From NCBI GenBank assembly GCA_964556225.1, contig CAZKVJ010000015.1, forward strand, positions 1-64,000: DNA of 64,000 nucleotides, given 5' to 3'. Source of the stretch: CAZKVJ01 sp964556225. GTDB lineage: Bacteria; Actinomycetota; Acidimicrobiia; Acidimicrobiales; Ilumatobacteraceae. Below the pieces are notes generated by a model. That model was not told the origin of the DNA, ran no database searches, and saw nothing but the letters and a program-made list of their open reading frames with translations. Numbering within the stretch: position 1 is the stretch's first letter; every line of letters starts with the position of its first letter. Positions 17,845 through 27,694 of the stretch are shown here, one piece after another. Both the position numbers and the translations under genes were made by a program.

Positions 17845-18858
17845 CTAGCCCGCCGTCGCGCCGTCCATCCGACCGTCGCCGACCTGCGCGAACAGCTCGG
17901 GAAACACCTTGGCCACCTTGGCCGTGAGGTACTCGCCGTAGGTGCCGTCCCACGCCCGCACGCTGGTGGCGTCCCAGCGGCGCTCGGCGTCGTCGGCTGG
18001 TGGCGTGCCCGCCAGAGGAAGCGGGACGACCCGGGCGTCCCACGACGGGTCGAAGAAGAACGGGAACGACAGCCGGTCGCGCCCGCTCAGGTTGCGGACC
18101 CGGTGCGGTGTCGACCGGTACCGGCCCTCCGTGAGCCGGTCGAGCATGTCGCCGATGTTGCACACGAGCGCACCCGGCTCGGCCGGGACGTCGATCCACT
18201 CGTCTCGGGTGTGCACCTGCAGCCCCCCACAGGCGTCCTGGGCGAGCAGGGTGAGCAGCCCGTAGTCGGTGTGCTCGCCCACGCCCCAGTCGTCGTCACC
18301 GCCGGGCGGGTAGTGGAAGATCCGGAACAGCACGGTGGGCTCGCCGGTGAGGTGGTGCTCGAACCAGTCCGGGACGAGTCCGAGCCCGACGGCCATCGCC
18401 CGCATCACCAAGTGGCCGAGCGAGGTCATGGCGTCGATCCACGCCAGCACGGTGGGGGCGAGGTCGGCCGGCTCGGCGGGGAGCAGGTTGGGTCCGTGCA
18501 GCGGCGTGCCGGCCCGGACTCGGGGGTGATCCGCGCTCAGCTCGGCGCCGACGTAGAGGCCCTCCTTGCGGTCCGGGCGTCCGGAGGTCAGCTCGCCCCC
18601 GACGGGGAACCAGCCCCGCCAGGCCCGTCCGCCACGGGCCATGGCGATCTCGGCCTTGGTCTCGTCGGGGAGGGTGAAGAAGTCACGGGCGAGGCGGTCC
18701 ATGCGCTCGAACAGGTCCGGGTCGACGCCGTGCCCGGTGATCCGGAAGAAGCCGAGGTCGCGGCAGGCGGCGTCGATCCGGCGGCCGATTTCGTGCAGCG
18801 CGCCGGGCTCATCGGCGCGCAGCGGCGTGAGGTCGATGAGTGGGAGCGGGCCCGACAC
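17845..18858 (-). CDS. isopenicillin N synthase-family 2-oxoglutarate/Fe(II) oxygenase
   Basis: A 337-residue non-heme iron dioxygenase. The N-terminal DIOX_N half begins LPLIDLTPL. The catalytic half has HTD (in GVGEHTDYGLLTLL), the distal His in STPHRVRN, and the 2-oxoglutarate Arg in RLSFPFFFDP. All metal ligands are present. Many actinobacterial relatives act on small molecules, with no proven substrate. GTG 18858 follows TACGCT by 7 bases, supporting a leaderless start. It is divergent from tRNA-Val. Confidence 0.9.
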   Translation of the reverse strand: MSGPLPLIDLTPLRADEPGALHEIGRRIDAACRDLGFFRITGHGVDPDLFERMDRLARDFFTLPDETKAEIAMARGGRAWRGWFPVGGELTSGRPDRKEGLYVGAELSADHPRVRAGTPLHGPNLLPAEPADLAPTVLAWIDAMTSLGHLVMRAMAVGLGLVPDWFEHHLTGEPTVLFRIFHYPPGGDDDWGVGEHTDYGLLTLLAQDACGGLQVHTRDEWIDVPAEPGALVCNIGDMLDRLTEGRYRSTPHRVRNLSGRDRLSFPFFFDPSWDARVVPLPLAGTPPADDAERRWDATSVRAWDGTYGEYLTAKVAKVFPELFAQVGDGRMDGATAG

Positions 18859-18883
18859 CGCTGGTAGCGTACGACCCCGCTAC

Positions 18884-18957
18884 GGGCGCGTAGCTCAGTT
18901 GGTTAGAGCGCCACCTTGACACGGTGGAGGTCCCGGGTTCGAGTCCCGTCGTGCCCA
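18884..18957 (+). tRNA. tRNA-Val(GAC)
   Basis: A 74-base cloverleaf: acceptor GGGCGCG paired with CGTGCCC (one G-U), D-arm TAGCTCAGTTGGTTAGAGC, anticodon stem CCACC/GGTGG with GAC at 18918-18920, and T-arm GGGTTCGAGTCCC. The CCA end is not encoded. Confidence 0.97.
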
Positions 18958-18989
18958 CTCGAGACGAAGCGGCGCAAGCCTTCTCGCGG

Positions 18990-19418
18990 TCAGTCCGGGC
19001 ACACGACCTGTCCGACGTTGGTGTCGGCATCGAACCGGCCGGCCCCGTAGGCACCTCGGTCGAGCTCTGGCGGGAGGTCCCGACGGAACGTCGTCTCGCA
19101 TCCAGAAGTGCGTCCCCGTGCCAGCCAGATGTCGTAGTGGGACTCCGTCACCATCTTGGCGTTGCCCGTCACGTCGGCGAGACCACTGACCCCCAGCCCG
19201 GCCACCACCTCCCACCCGGTCGTCCCGTCGGGCCTCCCCGTGCGGATCGCCAGCGCGCCGGCGTCGTGATCGCCGACCGACGACTCGGTGAGGGCCGCGG
19301 GGTTCGAGACCGGTGACGATGTTGAGAACGACACGGCGATCGAGCCGGACGCACCAGGCGGGGCAGAGGCCGCCGTTGGTTCCGTCGCTGGTGGCAGGCT
19401 GGCCGAGGTCGAGGTCAC
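18990..19418 (-). CDS. hypothetical protein, possibly truncated
   Basis: A 142-residue frame I do not recognise. The C-terminal two thirds look protein-like (TGWEVVAGLGVSGLADV, ESHYDIWLARGRTSGCETTF, ending NVGQVVCPD, with two Cys), whereas the N-terminus is Ser/Thr/Ala/Pro-rich like a linker after a lost signal peptide. The only start is GTG 19418, without a TANNNT or ribosome-binding site, and a stop lies just upstream in frame. This suggests a secreted or lipoprotein gene that has lost its 5' end. It could also be chance. Confidence 0.35.
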   Translation of the reverse strand: MTSTSASLPPATEPTAASAPPGASGSIAVSFSTSSPVSNPAALTESSVGDHDAGALAIRTGRPDGTTGWEVVAGLGVSGLADVTGNAKMVTESHYDIWLARGRTSGCETTFRRDLPPELDRGAYGAGRFDADTNVGQVVCPD

Positions 19419-19620
19419 CGGGGCGCGGGTCTGACGGGCGCCGCCGTTGCCGGGGCCTCATGCGGCGCTCGTGCGGCATGCGAAGGGTGTCTCTCCGACA
19501 CGAGCCGGACGAACGTCGCTCAGTACCGTGGGTGGTCCGGCCACGGGCTAGCGATCGCCGCCTCGAAGGGTGCCTCCCCAGGGGCGGCGGCCGCCGTCCC
19601 GCCGATGGGGGCGGCGCGGG
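19419..19620. other. stretch without recognisable gene
   Basis: Together with the weak frame at 18990-19418, the interval from tRNA-Val to the YbaY-like gene (about 660 bases) holds no recognisable gene, repeat or terminator. Codon structure is poor in all frames. It may be decayed sequence. Confidence 0.5.
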
Positions 19621-19977
19621 TCAGGCGCCCACTCGGGTGAGCGGCACCTCCACGTGCGTCGGGTGGCCGTTCGTCACGACCAGGTGGGCGCTCGTCGACG
19701 TCCACCACAGCGCGCCGTCCACGTCGATCGTCGCCCGCACGGCGTACGTGTGGCGATCGTCGATCACCTCCGGGTCGTAGGCCAGCTCGAAGTCGACCGG
19801 CACGTTGCCCGGATCGCCGAGGACCACCTGGACGATCGGCTCCGACGGCGCGTCGGCCCGGGAGACGTCGAGCAGTGACACGGTCAGCACCGCGCCGGGC
19901 GGCATCGCCGCCCGCTCGCGGTACCAGACGGTCCCGCTGATGGTGTCGGCGCGGTCACCGGCGACGCTGGGATCCAC
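19621..19977 (-). CDS. YbaY family protein
   Basis: A 118-residue protein of the YbaY/YscW-like beta-sandwich family. ISGTVWYRERAAMPPGAVLTVSLLDVS is the diagnostic N-terminal strand pattern and TYAVRATIDVDGALWWTSTSAH matches the conserved second half. Family members are often lipoproteins, but this one has no signal peptide. I chose GTG 19977 because TACGAT (19985-19990) lies 7 bases upstream; an earlier GTG at 20007 is in frame but would include the promoter. Function of the family is poorly known. Confidence 0.75.
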   Translation of the reverse strand: MDPSVAGDRADTISGTVWYRERAAMPPGAVLTVSLLDVSRADAPSEPIVQVVLGDPGNVPVDFELAYDPEVIDDRHTYAVRATIDVDGALWWTSTSAHLVVTNGHPTHVEVPLTRVGA

Positions 19978-20238
19978 GACGGGGATCGTAGGGCCCGTGA
20001 CGCGCACGGGTGTCGGCGTGGTTCAGCGGGCCAGGCGCAGGTAGGCCGGCAGCACGACGTCGGCCTTGACGCGGTCCGGCAGGCGCCGGGCCCGTCCCGA
20101 CAGCGAGACGCAGGCCTCCGGTCACCAGGGCCGTCTGCCGGAAACGTTGGCGCACGCCAGCGACCATCACGCCGGTGGGCGGCGAGAGCGCGAACGGTCA
20201 CCGAACCCCGCGACACCCCCTTGGTACCGTCGCCCTCG

Positions 20239-21387
20239 ATGCGGATCTTGCACACCAGCGACTGGCACGTCGGGCGCACGTTCAAGGAGCACCAGCTCCT
20301 CGACGACCAGCGTGCCGTGGGTGCGTGGCTGGCCGACACGGTCCGCGAGGCGTCGGTCGACGTGGTGGTCGTGGCCGGTGACCTCTTCGACCGGGCGGTG
20401 CCCTCCGCCGAGGCCGTCGCCGTGCTCGACGAGGCGCTCGCCGCCATCCGGGCCGCGGGGGCACGGGTGGTGGCCATCAGCGGCAACCACGACTCGGCGG
20501 AGCGGATCGCGTTCGGGTCCCGGGCCATGGCCGCTGGCGGGCTCGAGGTGCGCGGTGGCGCGCCTCGTGTCGGTGAGGCGGTCGAGCTGGCCGACCGGCA
20601 CGGCCCGGTGCGCTGCTATCCCATCCCGTTCCTGTCTCCGTTCCTCACGGCGGGGGCACTCGGGCTGGCGCCGGGCGAGCGCTCGCACCAGGCGGTCATG
20701 CAGGTCGCCGTCCGGCGCGTGCGGGCCGACCTGGCGGCACACCCGGGTGTGCGCAGCGTCGTCGTGGCCCACGCCTTCGTGGCCGGTGGCGAGCCGAGCG
20801 ACTCGGAGGTGCTGCTCGTCGGCGGGGCTGAGCACGTGGCGCGTGACCTGTTCGAGGGCTTCGACTACGTGGCGCTCGGCCACCTCCACCGCGCCCAGGA
20901 GTGGGACGGCGGGCGCATCGCCTACTCCGGCTCGCCGCTGCCGTACTCCTTCTCGGAGGCGCGCCAGAAGTCGGTGCGCATCGTCGAGCTGGATGCCTCG
21001 GGCCTCGCCCGCGTCGAGACGGTCCCCGTGCCCGTCGGGCGGGCGGTCGTCACGCTCCGGGGCACGCTCTACGAGCTGCTCCACCGCGCCGATCTCGAGG
21101 CGCACACCGCCAAGTTCGTCCGCGCCGAGCTGACCGACCCCACCATGGTCGCCGGGGCCATGGACCAGCTCCGCCGGCGGTTCCCGTACGCCGCGTCGCT
21201 GTCGTGGCTGTCGCTGGCCGCCATCGGCCGGCCGGCGCACGAGCTGGCCACGCGCACCCCGGCCGAGCTGGTGGGCGAGTTCCTCGGTCAGGCGCTGGCC
21301 GGCACCGCCGGACCCGCGCACCACGCCGTCGCCGCCGAGGCGCTCGTCGAGGCGCAGGCCGAGCTGGTCGGGAGCGCACGGGGATGA
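20239..21387 (+). CDS. sbcD: exonuclease SbcD (Mre11 family)
   Basis: A 382-residue nuclease subunit of SbcCD, which cleaves hairpins and protein-blocked DNA ends. Metallophosphatase motifs: MRILHTSDWHVG (D8, H10), VVVAGDLFDR, AISGNHDS, VVAHAF and ALGHLHRAQ, with all metal ligands present. TACCGT (20225-20230) lies 8 bases before the ATG. It heads the sbcD-sbcC-recC-recB-recD unit; its stop overlaps the sbcC ATG (ATGA). Confidence 0.95.
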   Translation: MRILHTSDWHVGRTFKEHQLLDDQRAVGAWLADTVREASVDVVVVAGDLFDRAVPSAEAVAVLDEALAAIRAAGARVVAISGNHDSAERIAFGSRAMAAGGLEVRGGAPRVGEAVELADRHGPVRCYPIPFLSPFLTAGALGLAPGERSHQAVMQVAVRRVRADLAAHPGVRSVVVAHAFVAGGEPSDSEVLLVGGAEHVARDLFEGFDYVALGHLHRAQEWDGGRIAYSGSPLPYSFSEARQKSVRIVELDASGLARVETVPVPVGRAVVTLRGTLYELLHRADLEAHTAKFVRAELTDPTMVAGAMDQLRRRFPYAASLSWLSLAAIGRPAHELATRTPAELVGEFLGQALAGTAGPAHHAVAAEALVEAQAELVGSARG

Positions 21388-24300
21388 GGCCACGCTCGCT
21401 CACCGTCGCCGCGTTCGGGCCGTTCCCGAACGAGGAGCACGTCGACTTCACCCACCTCGACGCCCACGGCCTGTACCTCATCGGTGGGCCCACGGGGTCC
21501 GGGAAGACCAGCCTGCTCGACGCCATCTGCTTCGCCCTCTACGGCCGGGTGCCCGGGGCCCGGGGCGAGCTCACCAACGACCACCTCCGCAGCGACCACG
21601 CCCCGGCGTCGGTGGCCACGCGAGTGGTGTTCGAGTTCGACGCCGGGGGGTCGCGCTGGCGGGTCGCCCGCTCGCCGGAGCAGGATCGCCCGAAGCAGCG
21701 CGGCACGGGTACCACCCGCAAGCCGGCAACGGCCGAGCTCGAGCGGTGGGAGCACGGTGGCTGGGAGCCGGTCCTCGCCAAGCCCGGTGCCGTCACGGAG
21801 CGGATCACCCGCCTGGTCGGGCTGACCGCGGAGCAGTTCCGCACCGTGGTGCTGTTGCCGCAGGGCCGCTTCCAGGAAGCCCTGCACGCCAGCACCGCCG
21901 ACCGCCAGGAGCTGTTGCGCACGCTGTTCGGCACCGAGCTGTACCGCCGGGTCACCGAGGTGCTCTGGCGGCGGGCGAAGGATGCCCACGGTGCGGTGGC
22001 GGCGGGGCGAGACGAGCTGAGCCGCCACCGCGAGACAGCCGAGCGGCACCTCGACGACCTCCGCCGGCTGGCCGCGGCCGCGTCAGGCGTGGAGTGCGCC
22101 GAGACGCCCGACCCGATCAGCGCCGGCGCCGCCCTCGACGCGGTGACGGCCGCCGCGGTGGCGGGCCGGCGAGAGGCCGACGCCGCACAGGACGAGCTCG
22201 CCGAGGTCCGGGCGGCGGCGGCGCGCTTCGACGAGCACGCCGCGCTCACGGCCCGGCAGGCCCGTCTCGACGCCGACGAGGCCGCGGCGGCGGCTCGCCG
22301 CGAGCGACTGGTCGCCGCCGAGCGGGCCGCGGCGGTGGCCGGGGTGGTCGACGCCTCGATCCAGGCCGACGAGGCAGCACTGGCGGCGCGGGCGACGCTC
22401 GACGCGGCGAGCCAGCGGTGGAGCGCGGCCGCCGACACGGCCCGGGCCCACGACGCGCCGGTGCTGTCGACATTGTGCCCGCACGACTGGTCGGCCGCCA
22501 GCGCCGAGGCGCTGGTGGGCGCGGCGCTGGCGGCCGAGCGGGCGGTCGGGCTCGTCGAGCCGCTGGCGGCCGCCCGACGCGACCTCGCGCTCGCCGAGGC
22601 GAGCCTCGCCGGCGCCGACGCACGCGTCGCCCGCACTGCCGCGCGGGTCGGCGAGCTCCGGGAGCGGCTCGGTGCGCTCGACCACGAGCTGGTCGCCGCC
22701 CGGCAGGCCGCCGCACCGCACGCCGAGCTCGCCGCCCGGCTCGAGCGGGCGAAGGTGGTCGAGAACCGAGCGCTCGAGGCGGTCGAGCTGGCCGGTCAGC
22801 TGGCCACTGCGCACGCCGCGGTCGCCCGCAGCCAGCGCATGGCCGCGGAGGCCGAGCAGTCTCTCGCCGTCGCCCGCCGGCTGCGCGACGCCTCGCTCGC
22901 CGCGACGCTCGCCACCGAGCTGCGCGCCGGTGCCGAGTGTCCGGTGTGCGGCAGCGTCGAGCATCCGCAGCCGGCCCGGCCGCCGCACGACGTGCCAGAG
23001 GCGTCCGAGCTCGCGTGGCTCGAGTCGCAGGCGGCCGTGGCCCAGCGCAAGCACGGCACCGCGCAGGGTGAGCTGGCGGCGCTGACGGCACGCGCCGCCG
23101 AGCACACCGGCACGGTCTCGGTCGAGCAGGCGCGGGCCGAGGTCGTGGCTCTCGAACAGTCGCTCGCGGCGGCCGCCACGGCGGCCGAGGCGGTCGAGCG
23201 GCTGGTCGCCGAGCAGGAGGAGCGGCGCGACGAGATCCAGCGCTGCGTCGACGACGAGCGCACGGCCGCCCTCGAGCGCACCGAGTGGGCCAATCGGGCG
23301 GCCGAGCTGCGTGGCCGGGCGACCGAGCTGGCAGCGGCCATCGCCTCGGTCTGCGGGTCCGTCGAACCCGCCGGGGTGCTCGACATCACGCTGGCGCTGC
23401 GCACTGCCCGAGCCGAGCTCGACGAGGCGAGCGCCCAGTGGGAGCGCGCCGCTGAGGAAGCTGGCCGGGCGCACGACCTCGAGGCCCGGTCGCTGCTGGC
23501 GGTGGGATTCGACACGCGAGACGCTTGGGCTGGTGCCCACCTCGACCCGGACCAGGTCGCCGAGCTGGCCGAGGCGGTGCGCCGCCGCGACGAGGAGAGC
23601 GCCCAGGTGGCCGCCGGGTTGGCGCTGGTGCGGGGCGGTCCGCCGTTGCCCGCCGAGCGGCCCGACGTCGAGGCCGCCGAGCGTGTGGCAGTGCTCGCTG
23701 TCGCACGCGCCCAAGAGCTCGAGCAGCACCTCGGCGACGCCCGGCGGCTCCACCTCCTCGCCGTCGAGGCGACGGGTGACGCCGAGCGGGCCGAGCACGG
23801 GCTCGAGGCAGCGCTCGCGCACGCGGCCACGCTCGAGACCGTTGCCGCCGCCTGCCGGGGTGGCAACGGCCAGCCGGGCCTGGAGACGTGGGTGTTGGCG
23901 GTGGTGCTGGGCGAGGTGGCGCTGGCCGCGAACCAGTGGCTCGCCCAGCTCAGCGACGGTCGGTACCAGCTGCAGCTGGGTTCCCCCACCAGCGGCCGGG
24001 GCCAGAGCGGCCTCGAGCTGGCGGTGCTCGACGCCCACAGCGGGGTCGTCCGACCGGTGCAGACCCTCTCCGGCGGCGAGACGTTCCAGGCGTCGCTGGC
24101 GCTGGCGCTGGGCCTGGCCGACGTGGTCGGTGCCCACAGCGGCGGGGTGTCGCTCGACGCGCTGTTCATCGACGAGGGCTTCGGCTCGCTCGACCGGGAC
24201 GCGCTCGAGCAGGCGGTGCAGCAGCTCGAGCAGCTGCGCGCCGGCGGGCGCCTGGTCGGCGTCATCAGCCACGTCGAGACGCTCAGCGAGCGCCTCCCCA

Positions 24301-24389
24301 CCGGTATCCAGCTCCAGCGCTGCGGGGTGGGCAGCAGCGTGGTCCAGCCCCTGCGCGACGAGCCCCTCGCGCTGGGGGCGGGCGCATGA
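21384..24389 (+). CDS. sbcC: exonuclease SbcC (Rad50-type ATPase)
   Basis: A 1001-residue SMC-like ATPase partner of SbcD. Walker A GGPTGSGKT at 34-42, the Q-loop region VVLLPQGRFQ, long Ala/Glu/Arg-rich coiled coils on both sides, a zinc hook CPVC near residue 518, and the C-terminal signature LSGGETFQASLALALGLAD with Walker B DALFIDEGFGSLD. Every functional part is intact and length is typical. It is coupled to sbcD and recC by ATGA overlaps. Confidence 0.95.
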   Translation: MRPRSLTVAAFGPFPNEEHVDFTHLDAHGLYLIGGPTGSGKTSLLDAICFALYGRVPGARGELTNDHLRSDHAPASVATRVVFEFDAGGSRWRVARSPEQDRPKQRGTGTTRKPATAELERWEHGGWEPVLAKPGAVTERITRLVGLTAEQFRTVVLLPQGRFQEALHASTADRQELLRTLFGTELYRRVTEVLWRRAKDAHGAVAAGRDELSRHRETAERHLDDLRRLAAAASGVECAETPDPISAGAALDAVTAAAVAGRREADAAQDELAEVRAAAARFDEHAALTARQARLDADEAAAAARRERLVAAERAAAVAGVVDASIQADEAALAARATLDAASQRWSAAADTARAHDAPVLSTLCPHDWSAASAEALVGAALAAERAVGLVEPLAAARRDLALAEASLAGADARVARTAARVGELRERLGALDHELVAARQAAAPHAELAARLERAKVVENRALEAVELAGQLATAHAAVARSQRMAAEAEQSLAVARRLRDASLAATLATELRAGAECPVCGSVEHPQPARPPHDVPEASELAWLESQAAVAQRKHGTAQGELAALTARAAEHTGTVSVEQARAEVVALEQSLAAAATAAEAVERLVAEQEERRDEIQRCVDDERTAALERTEWANRAAELRGRATELAAAIASVCGSVEPAGVLDITLALRTARAELDEASAQWERAAEEAGRAHDLEARSLLAVGFDTRDAWAGAHLDPDQVAELAEAVRRRDEESAQVAAGLALVRGGPPLPAERPDVEAAERVAVLAVARAQELEQHLGDARRLHLLAVEATGDAERAEHGLEAALAHAATLETVAAACRGGNGQPGLETWVLAVVLGEVALAANQWLAQLSDGRYQLQLGSPTSGRGQSGLELAVLDAHSGVVRPVQTLSGGETFQASLALALGLADVVGAHSGGVSLDALFIDEGFGSLDRDALEQAVQQLEQLRAGGRLVGVISHVETLSERLPTGIQLQRCGVGSSVVQPLRDEPLALGAGA

Positions 24390-27300
24390 CGCTTCGGGTC
24401 ACCGTCTTCGACCGCCTGGAGCGCATCGTCGCGCCCCTCGTCGCTGATCTGTCCGTACCGGTCGGCGACCCGTTCAGCCCTGAGCTGGTTGCCGTGCCGA
24501 CGGCCGGGATCCGCGCCTGGCTCGTCGAGCAGCTCGGTCGCCATCTCGGCGAGTCCCCGGCGGGGGGCGATGGCATCGTCGCCAACATCCGCTTCCCGTT
24601 CCCCGGCGCGATCGTCGGTGCCGCAGCGGGCGTCGACCCGGCCGACGACGCGTGGACCATCGACCGCTTGGTCTGGCCGCTGCTCGAAGTGGTCGACGAT
24701 CCGTCCGGTCCGCTGGCCGAGCGGGGCGACCGCGCCCGCCCGCTCCTGCTCGCCCGGCGCATCGCCGACCTGTTCGACCGCTACCACGTGTTCCGCCCGG
24801 CCATGGTGCGGGCGTGGGCCGACGGCCGTCCGGTCGATGCTGCCGGCCGGCCCCTCGGCGCACGCCACGCCTGGCAGCACCAGGTGTGGCGAGCCGTTCG
24901 AGCGCGGATCGGCCGGCCGAGCCCGCCGGAGCGCCTGCCCGGCGCGCTCGAGGCGTTGCGGGCCGGGCACCGCCCGCCCGGGCTGCCCGCTCGCGTCGCG
25001 CTGGCCGGCATCGGGGCCCTGCCACCTCACCACCTCGAGGTGCTCGAAGCGCTCGGGCAGGCCATCGACGTCCACGTCCTCGCCGTGGTGACCTCCGCCG
25101 GCCAGTGGGCGCACGTCGGCGAGCTCCTGGCGGGTGCGCCCGTGCGGCACCCAGTGGCTCGGTCCGCCGATCCCACGGCAGGGGCTGCGCACCACCGGCT
25201 GGTGCGGTCGTGGTCGCTGCCCTCGCGAGAGCTGCAGGTCACCCTGGCCGGCGGGTCCAGCGCGCCCACCACGGCGTTCGCCGCCGTGTCGCACCCGTCC
25301 GAGCCGCCGTCGCTGCTGGCCCGGCTGCAGGCTGCGCTCCGCGACGACCTGGCAGTGCCAGCTCGGGCGCCGATGGCGCCGGGCGACCGCAGCGTGCAGG
25401 TGCACACGTGCCACGGCCCGAGCCGCCAGGTCGAGGTGCTGCACGACGCCATCCGGCACCTGTTGCGCCTCGACCCGACGCTGCGGCCCGCCGACGTGCT
25501 CGTGGTGTGCCCCGACCTGGCGTCGTTCGCTCCGCTCGTCGAGGCCACGTTCTCCGCGGGCCAGGCGGACTCCGTGCCGGTCACGCTGGTCGACCGGTCG
25601 CTGCGCCGTGCCAACCCCGTGCTCGAGGTGCTCGGTCTGAGCCTCGACCTGATCGGTGGGCGCTTCGCCCCGGCCGACCTGCTCGACCTGGCCGCCCGGG
25701 CTCCGGTGCGGAACCGCTTCGGGCTCGACGACGACGACCTCGGCCGCTGGCAGGACTGGGTCGACGACCTCCGCATCGGGTGGGGGCTCGACGGGCCGTC
25801 GCGCGCCGATGCCGGGCTTCCGGGCGAGCTCGACGCCTACAGCTGGTCCCTCGCGCTCGACCGGCTGCTGTACGGGCTCACCGTCGACGACGCGCCACCG
25901 GCCGCCGAGCTGGGCGGTGTGGCGCCGGCGGTCCGGATCGAAGGTGCCGACATCCGCCGGGTCGGGCTGCTGGCCGAGCTGATCGCCCGCCTCGAGCGCG
26001 CTGCGGCCGAGGCCCACCACCCGGCCGCCATCGGTGAGTGGTGCGACCGCCTCGACCGGCTCATCGACGATCTCTGCGCCGTCGAGCGCGCCGACGAGGC
26101 CCAGCTCAGCGAGGCCCGCAGGATGATGGGCCAGATCCGCCGCGACGCCGCGGCCGCCGGTGGCCCTCAGGTCGAGCTGTCGCTCGACGAGGTCCGCTGG
26201 TTCGTCGGCGAGCACCTCGCCGGGTCGCCGGTGCGAGCGCCGTACCGCAGCTCGGCGGTCACCGTCACGTCGCTCGTGCCGATGCGCGGCGTCCCGAGCC
26301 GGGTCGTGTGCCTGCTCGGCTTCGACGACGACGTGTCGGCCGCACCCGAGGTCGACCCCGACGACCTGCGCGACCTCGAGCCCTCGGTCGGCGATCCCGA
26401 CGCCCGGGCCGAGCGGCGTCAGCTCCTGCTCGAGGCGGTGCTGTCGGCCAGCGAGACGCTCGTCATCACCGCCACCGGTCGCGACGTGCGCACGAACGCC
26501 GAGGTTCCGCCGGCCACGGCCTTGAGCGAGCTCGTCGAGGCGATCGAGCAGCTGCTCGATGGTGACGGTACGCCCTGGCTGGTGGCGCACCCCCGCCATG
26601 CGGTGAGCCCCCGCTCGTACGTCCCGGGGGCGCTCGGCGTCGATGGACCCTGGAGCTTCGACGAGCGCGGCCTCGCTGCGCTGCGCACGGCGCAGGAGGC
26701 GACGGAGGAGACCTGGCGGCCCGCCGTGCGCGGGCCTCTTCCCGCTGATGCAGTCGATGTGGTGCCGCTCAAGGACCTCGTCGACGCGTTCGTCGACCCG
26801 CTCACGTTCTTCGCCGACCGGGTGCTCGGGCTTCGCGAGCCGCCGGAGCCCAGAGCCATGCCTGGTGCCACCCTGCCGCTGGGCCCGAACCCGCTCGAGC
26901 GCTGGAAGCTGCACGACGACCTGCTCGACGTGCACCGCGTGGAGTGCGCCGAGCAGCTGCTGGCGGACTTGGTCGAGCGCTGGGAGCGCGGTCAGCTGGC
27001 GGCCGGCACGCTGCCGGTTGGCGAGTACGGTCACCAGGCCGTTGAGGATGCGTCGCAGCTGGTGGAAGGGCTGCTCGGGGAGGCGTCCTGCTGCGAGCTG
27101 CCGCTCTTCGACACGCACGACCTGACCGTCGACCTCGCGCTGGCCGGCGGGTGGCGCATCGTGGGAGTGATCCCTGACGTGTGCGCCGACCGGCGGATGA
27201 TCGTGCGGATGCAGCCGGGCAAGCGGAAGGAGAAGCACGACCTGCGCCTGCGCCTCGAGGTCGGACTGCTGGTGACGCTGTTCGGCGAGGTGGAGTGGAC

Positions 27301-27694
27301 GGCCCACCTGCTGCATCGCAACGAGAGCCTGGTGTACGGGGTGGTGCAGCCCAAGCACCTCGGGGTGAGCGCGATCGACCTCGACGCTGCACGCCGGCTG
27401 GTCGAGCACGCCGTCGCCCGCTACGACCGGGCGCGCCGCGGTCCGATCGTGCACGTCGCCGACGCGTCGATCGCGCTCGGCAAGGGGGATCGAGCCAAGG
27501 CAGCGAGCAAGTTCAACGACACGAATCGCTTCGCCTCGCGGGGGGAGCTGCTCCTGTTCGGGCCCGGCGTGCGCTTCGACGACGTCTTTCCCGTCGGCGG
27601 GCCTGCCGAGCGAGAGGCGGTCGAGCTCGTCACCGTGCTGGATGCGGCCGTGGCGGCAACGACCATCCGGCGGACGTACAAGGTGCGCCGATGA
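24386..27694 (+). CDS. recC: exodeoxyribonuclease V subunit gamma (RecC)
   Basis: A 1102-residue subunit of RecBCD, which processes double-strand breaks for recombination; RecC splits the strands and scans for Chi. The N-terminal domain is helicase-like but lacks a Walker A motif, as expected for RecC. Recognisable blocks include VQVHTCHGPSRQVEVLHDAI, FAPADLLDLAARAPVRNRFG, VTSLVPMRGVPSRVVCLLGFDD and the nuclease-like C-terminal fold with LGKGDRAKAASKF. ATGA overlaps join it to sbcC and recB. Confidence 0.93.
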   Translation: MTLRVTVFDRLERIVAPLVADLSVPVGDPFSPELVAVPTAGIRAWLVEQLGRHLGESPAGGDGIVANIRFPFPGAIVGAAAGVDPADDAWTIDRLVWPLLEVVDDPSGPLAERGDRARPLLLARRIADLFDRYHVFRPAMVRAWADGRPVDAAGRPLGARHAWQHQVWRAVRARIGRPSPPERLPGALEALRAGHRPPGLPARVALAGIGALPPHHLEVLEALGQAIDVHVLAVVTSAGQWAHVGELLAGAPVRHPVARSADPTAGAAHHRLVRSWSLPSRELQVTLAGGSSAPTTAFAAVSHPSEPPSLLARLQAALRDDLAVPARAPMAPGDRSVQVHTCHGPSRQVEVLHDAIRHLLRLDPTLRPADVLVVCPDLASFAPLVEATFSAGQADSVPVTLVDRSLRRANPVLEVLGLSLDLIGGRFAPADLLDLAARAPVRNRFGLDDDDLGRWQDWVDDLRIGWGLDGPSRADAGLPGELDAYSWSLALDRLLYGLTVDDAPPAAELGGVAPAVRIEGADIRRVGLLAELIARLERAAAEAHHPAAIGEWCDRLDRLIDDLCAVERADEAQLSEARRMMGQIRRDAAAAGGPQVELSLDEVRWFVGEHLAGSPVRAPYRSSAVTVTSLVPMRGVPSRVVCLLGFDDDVSAAPEVDPDDLRDLEPSVGDPDARAERRQLLLEAVLSASETLVITATGRDVRTNAEVPPATALSELVEAIEQLLDGDGTPWLVAHPRHAVSPRSYVPGALGVDGPWSFDERGLAALRTAQEATEETWRPAVRGPLPADAVDVVPLKDLVDAFVDPLTFFADRVLGLREPPEPRAMPGATLPLGPNPLERWKLHDDLLDVHRVECAEQLLADLVERWERGQLAAGTLPVGEYGHQAVEDASQLVEGLLGEASCCELPLFDTHDLTVDLALAGGWRIVGVIPDVCADRRMIVRMQPGKRKEKHDLRLRLEVGLLVTLFGEVEWTAHLLHRNESLVYGVVQPKHLGVSAIDLDAARRLVEHAVARYDRARRGPIVHVADASIALGKGDRAKAASKFNDTNRFASRGELLLFGPGVRFDDVFPVGGPAEREAVELVTVLDAAVAATTIRRTYKVRR

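Noticed and set aside
20031..20170. Protein-like fragments on the minus strand (ADVVLPAYLRLAR in one frame, VRQRFRQTALVTGG in another)
   Set aside because: The pieces are in different frames with a stop between them, too short to name, and no promoter pattern is present. Possibly a decayed gene.
22796..27454. Very long open frame on the minus strand opposite sbcC and recC
   Set aside because: Shadow of strong codon bias in the plus-strand genes. The translation is low-complexity and lacks any domain.
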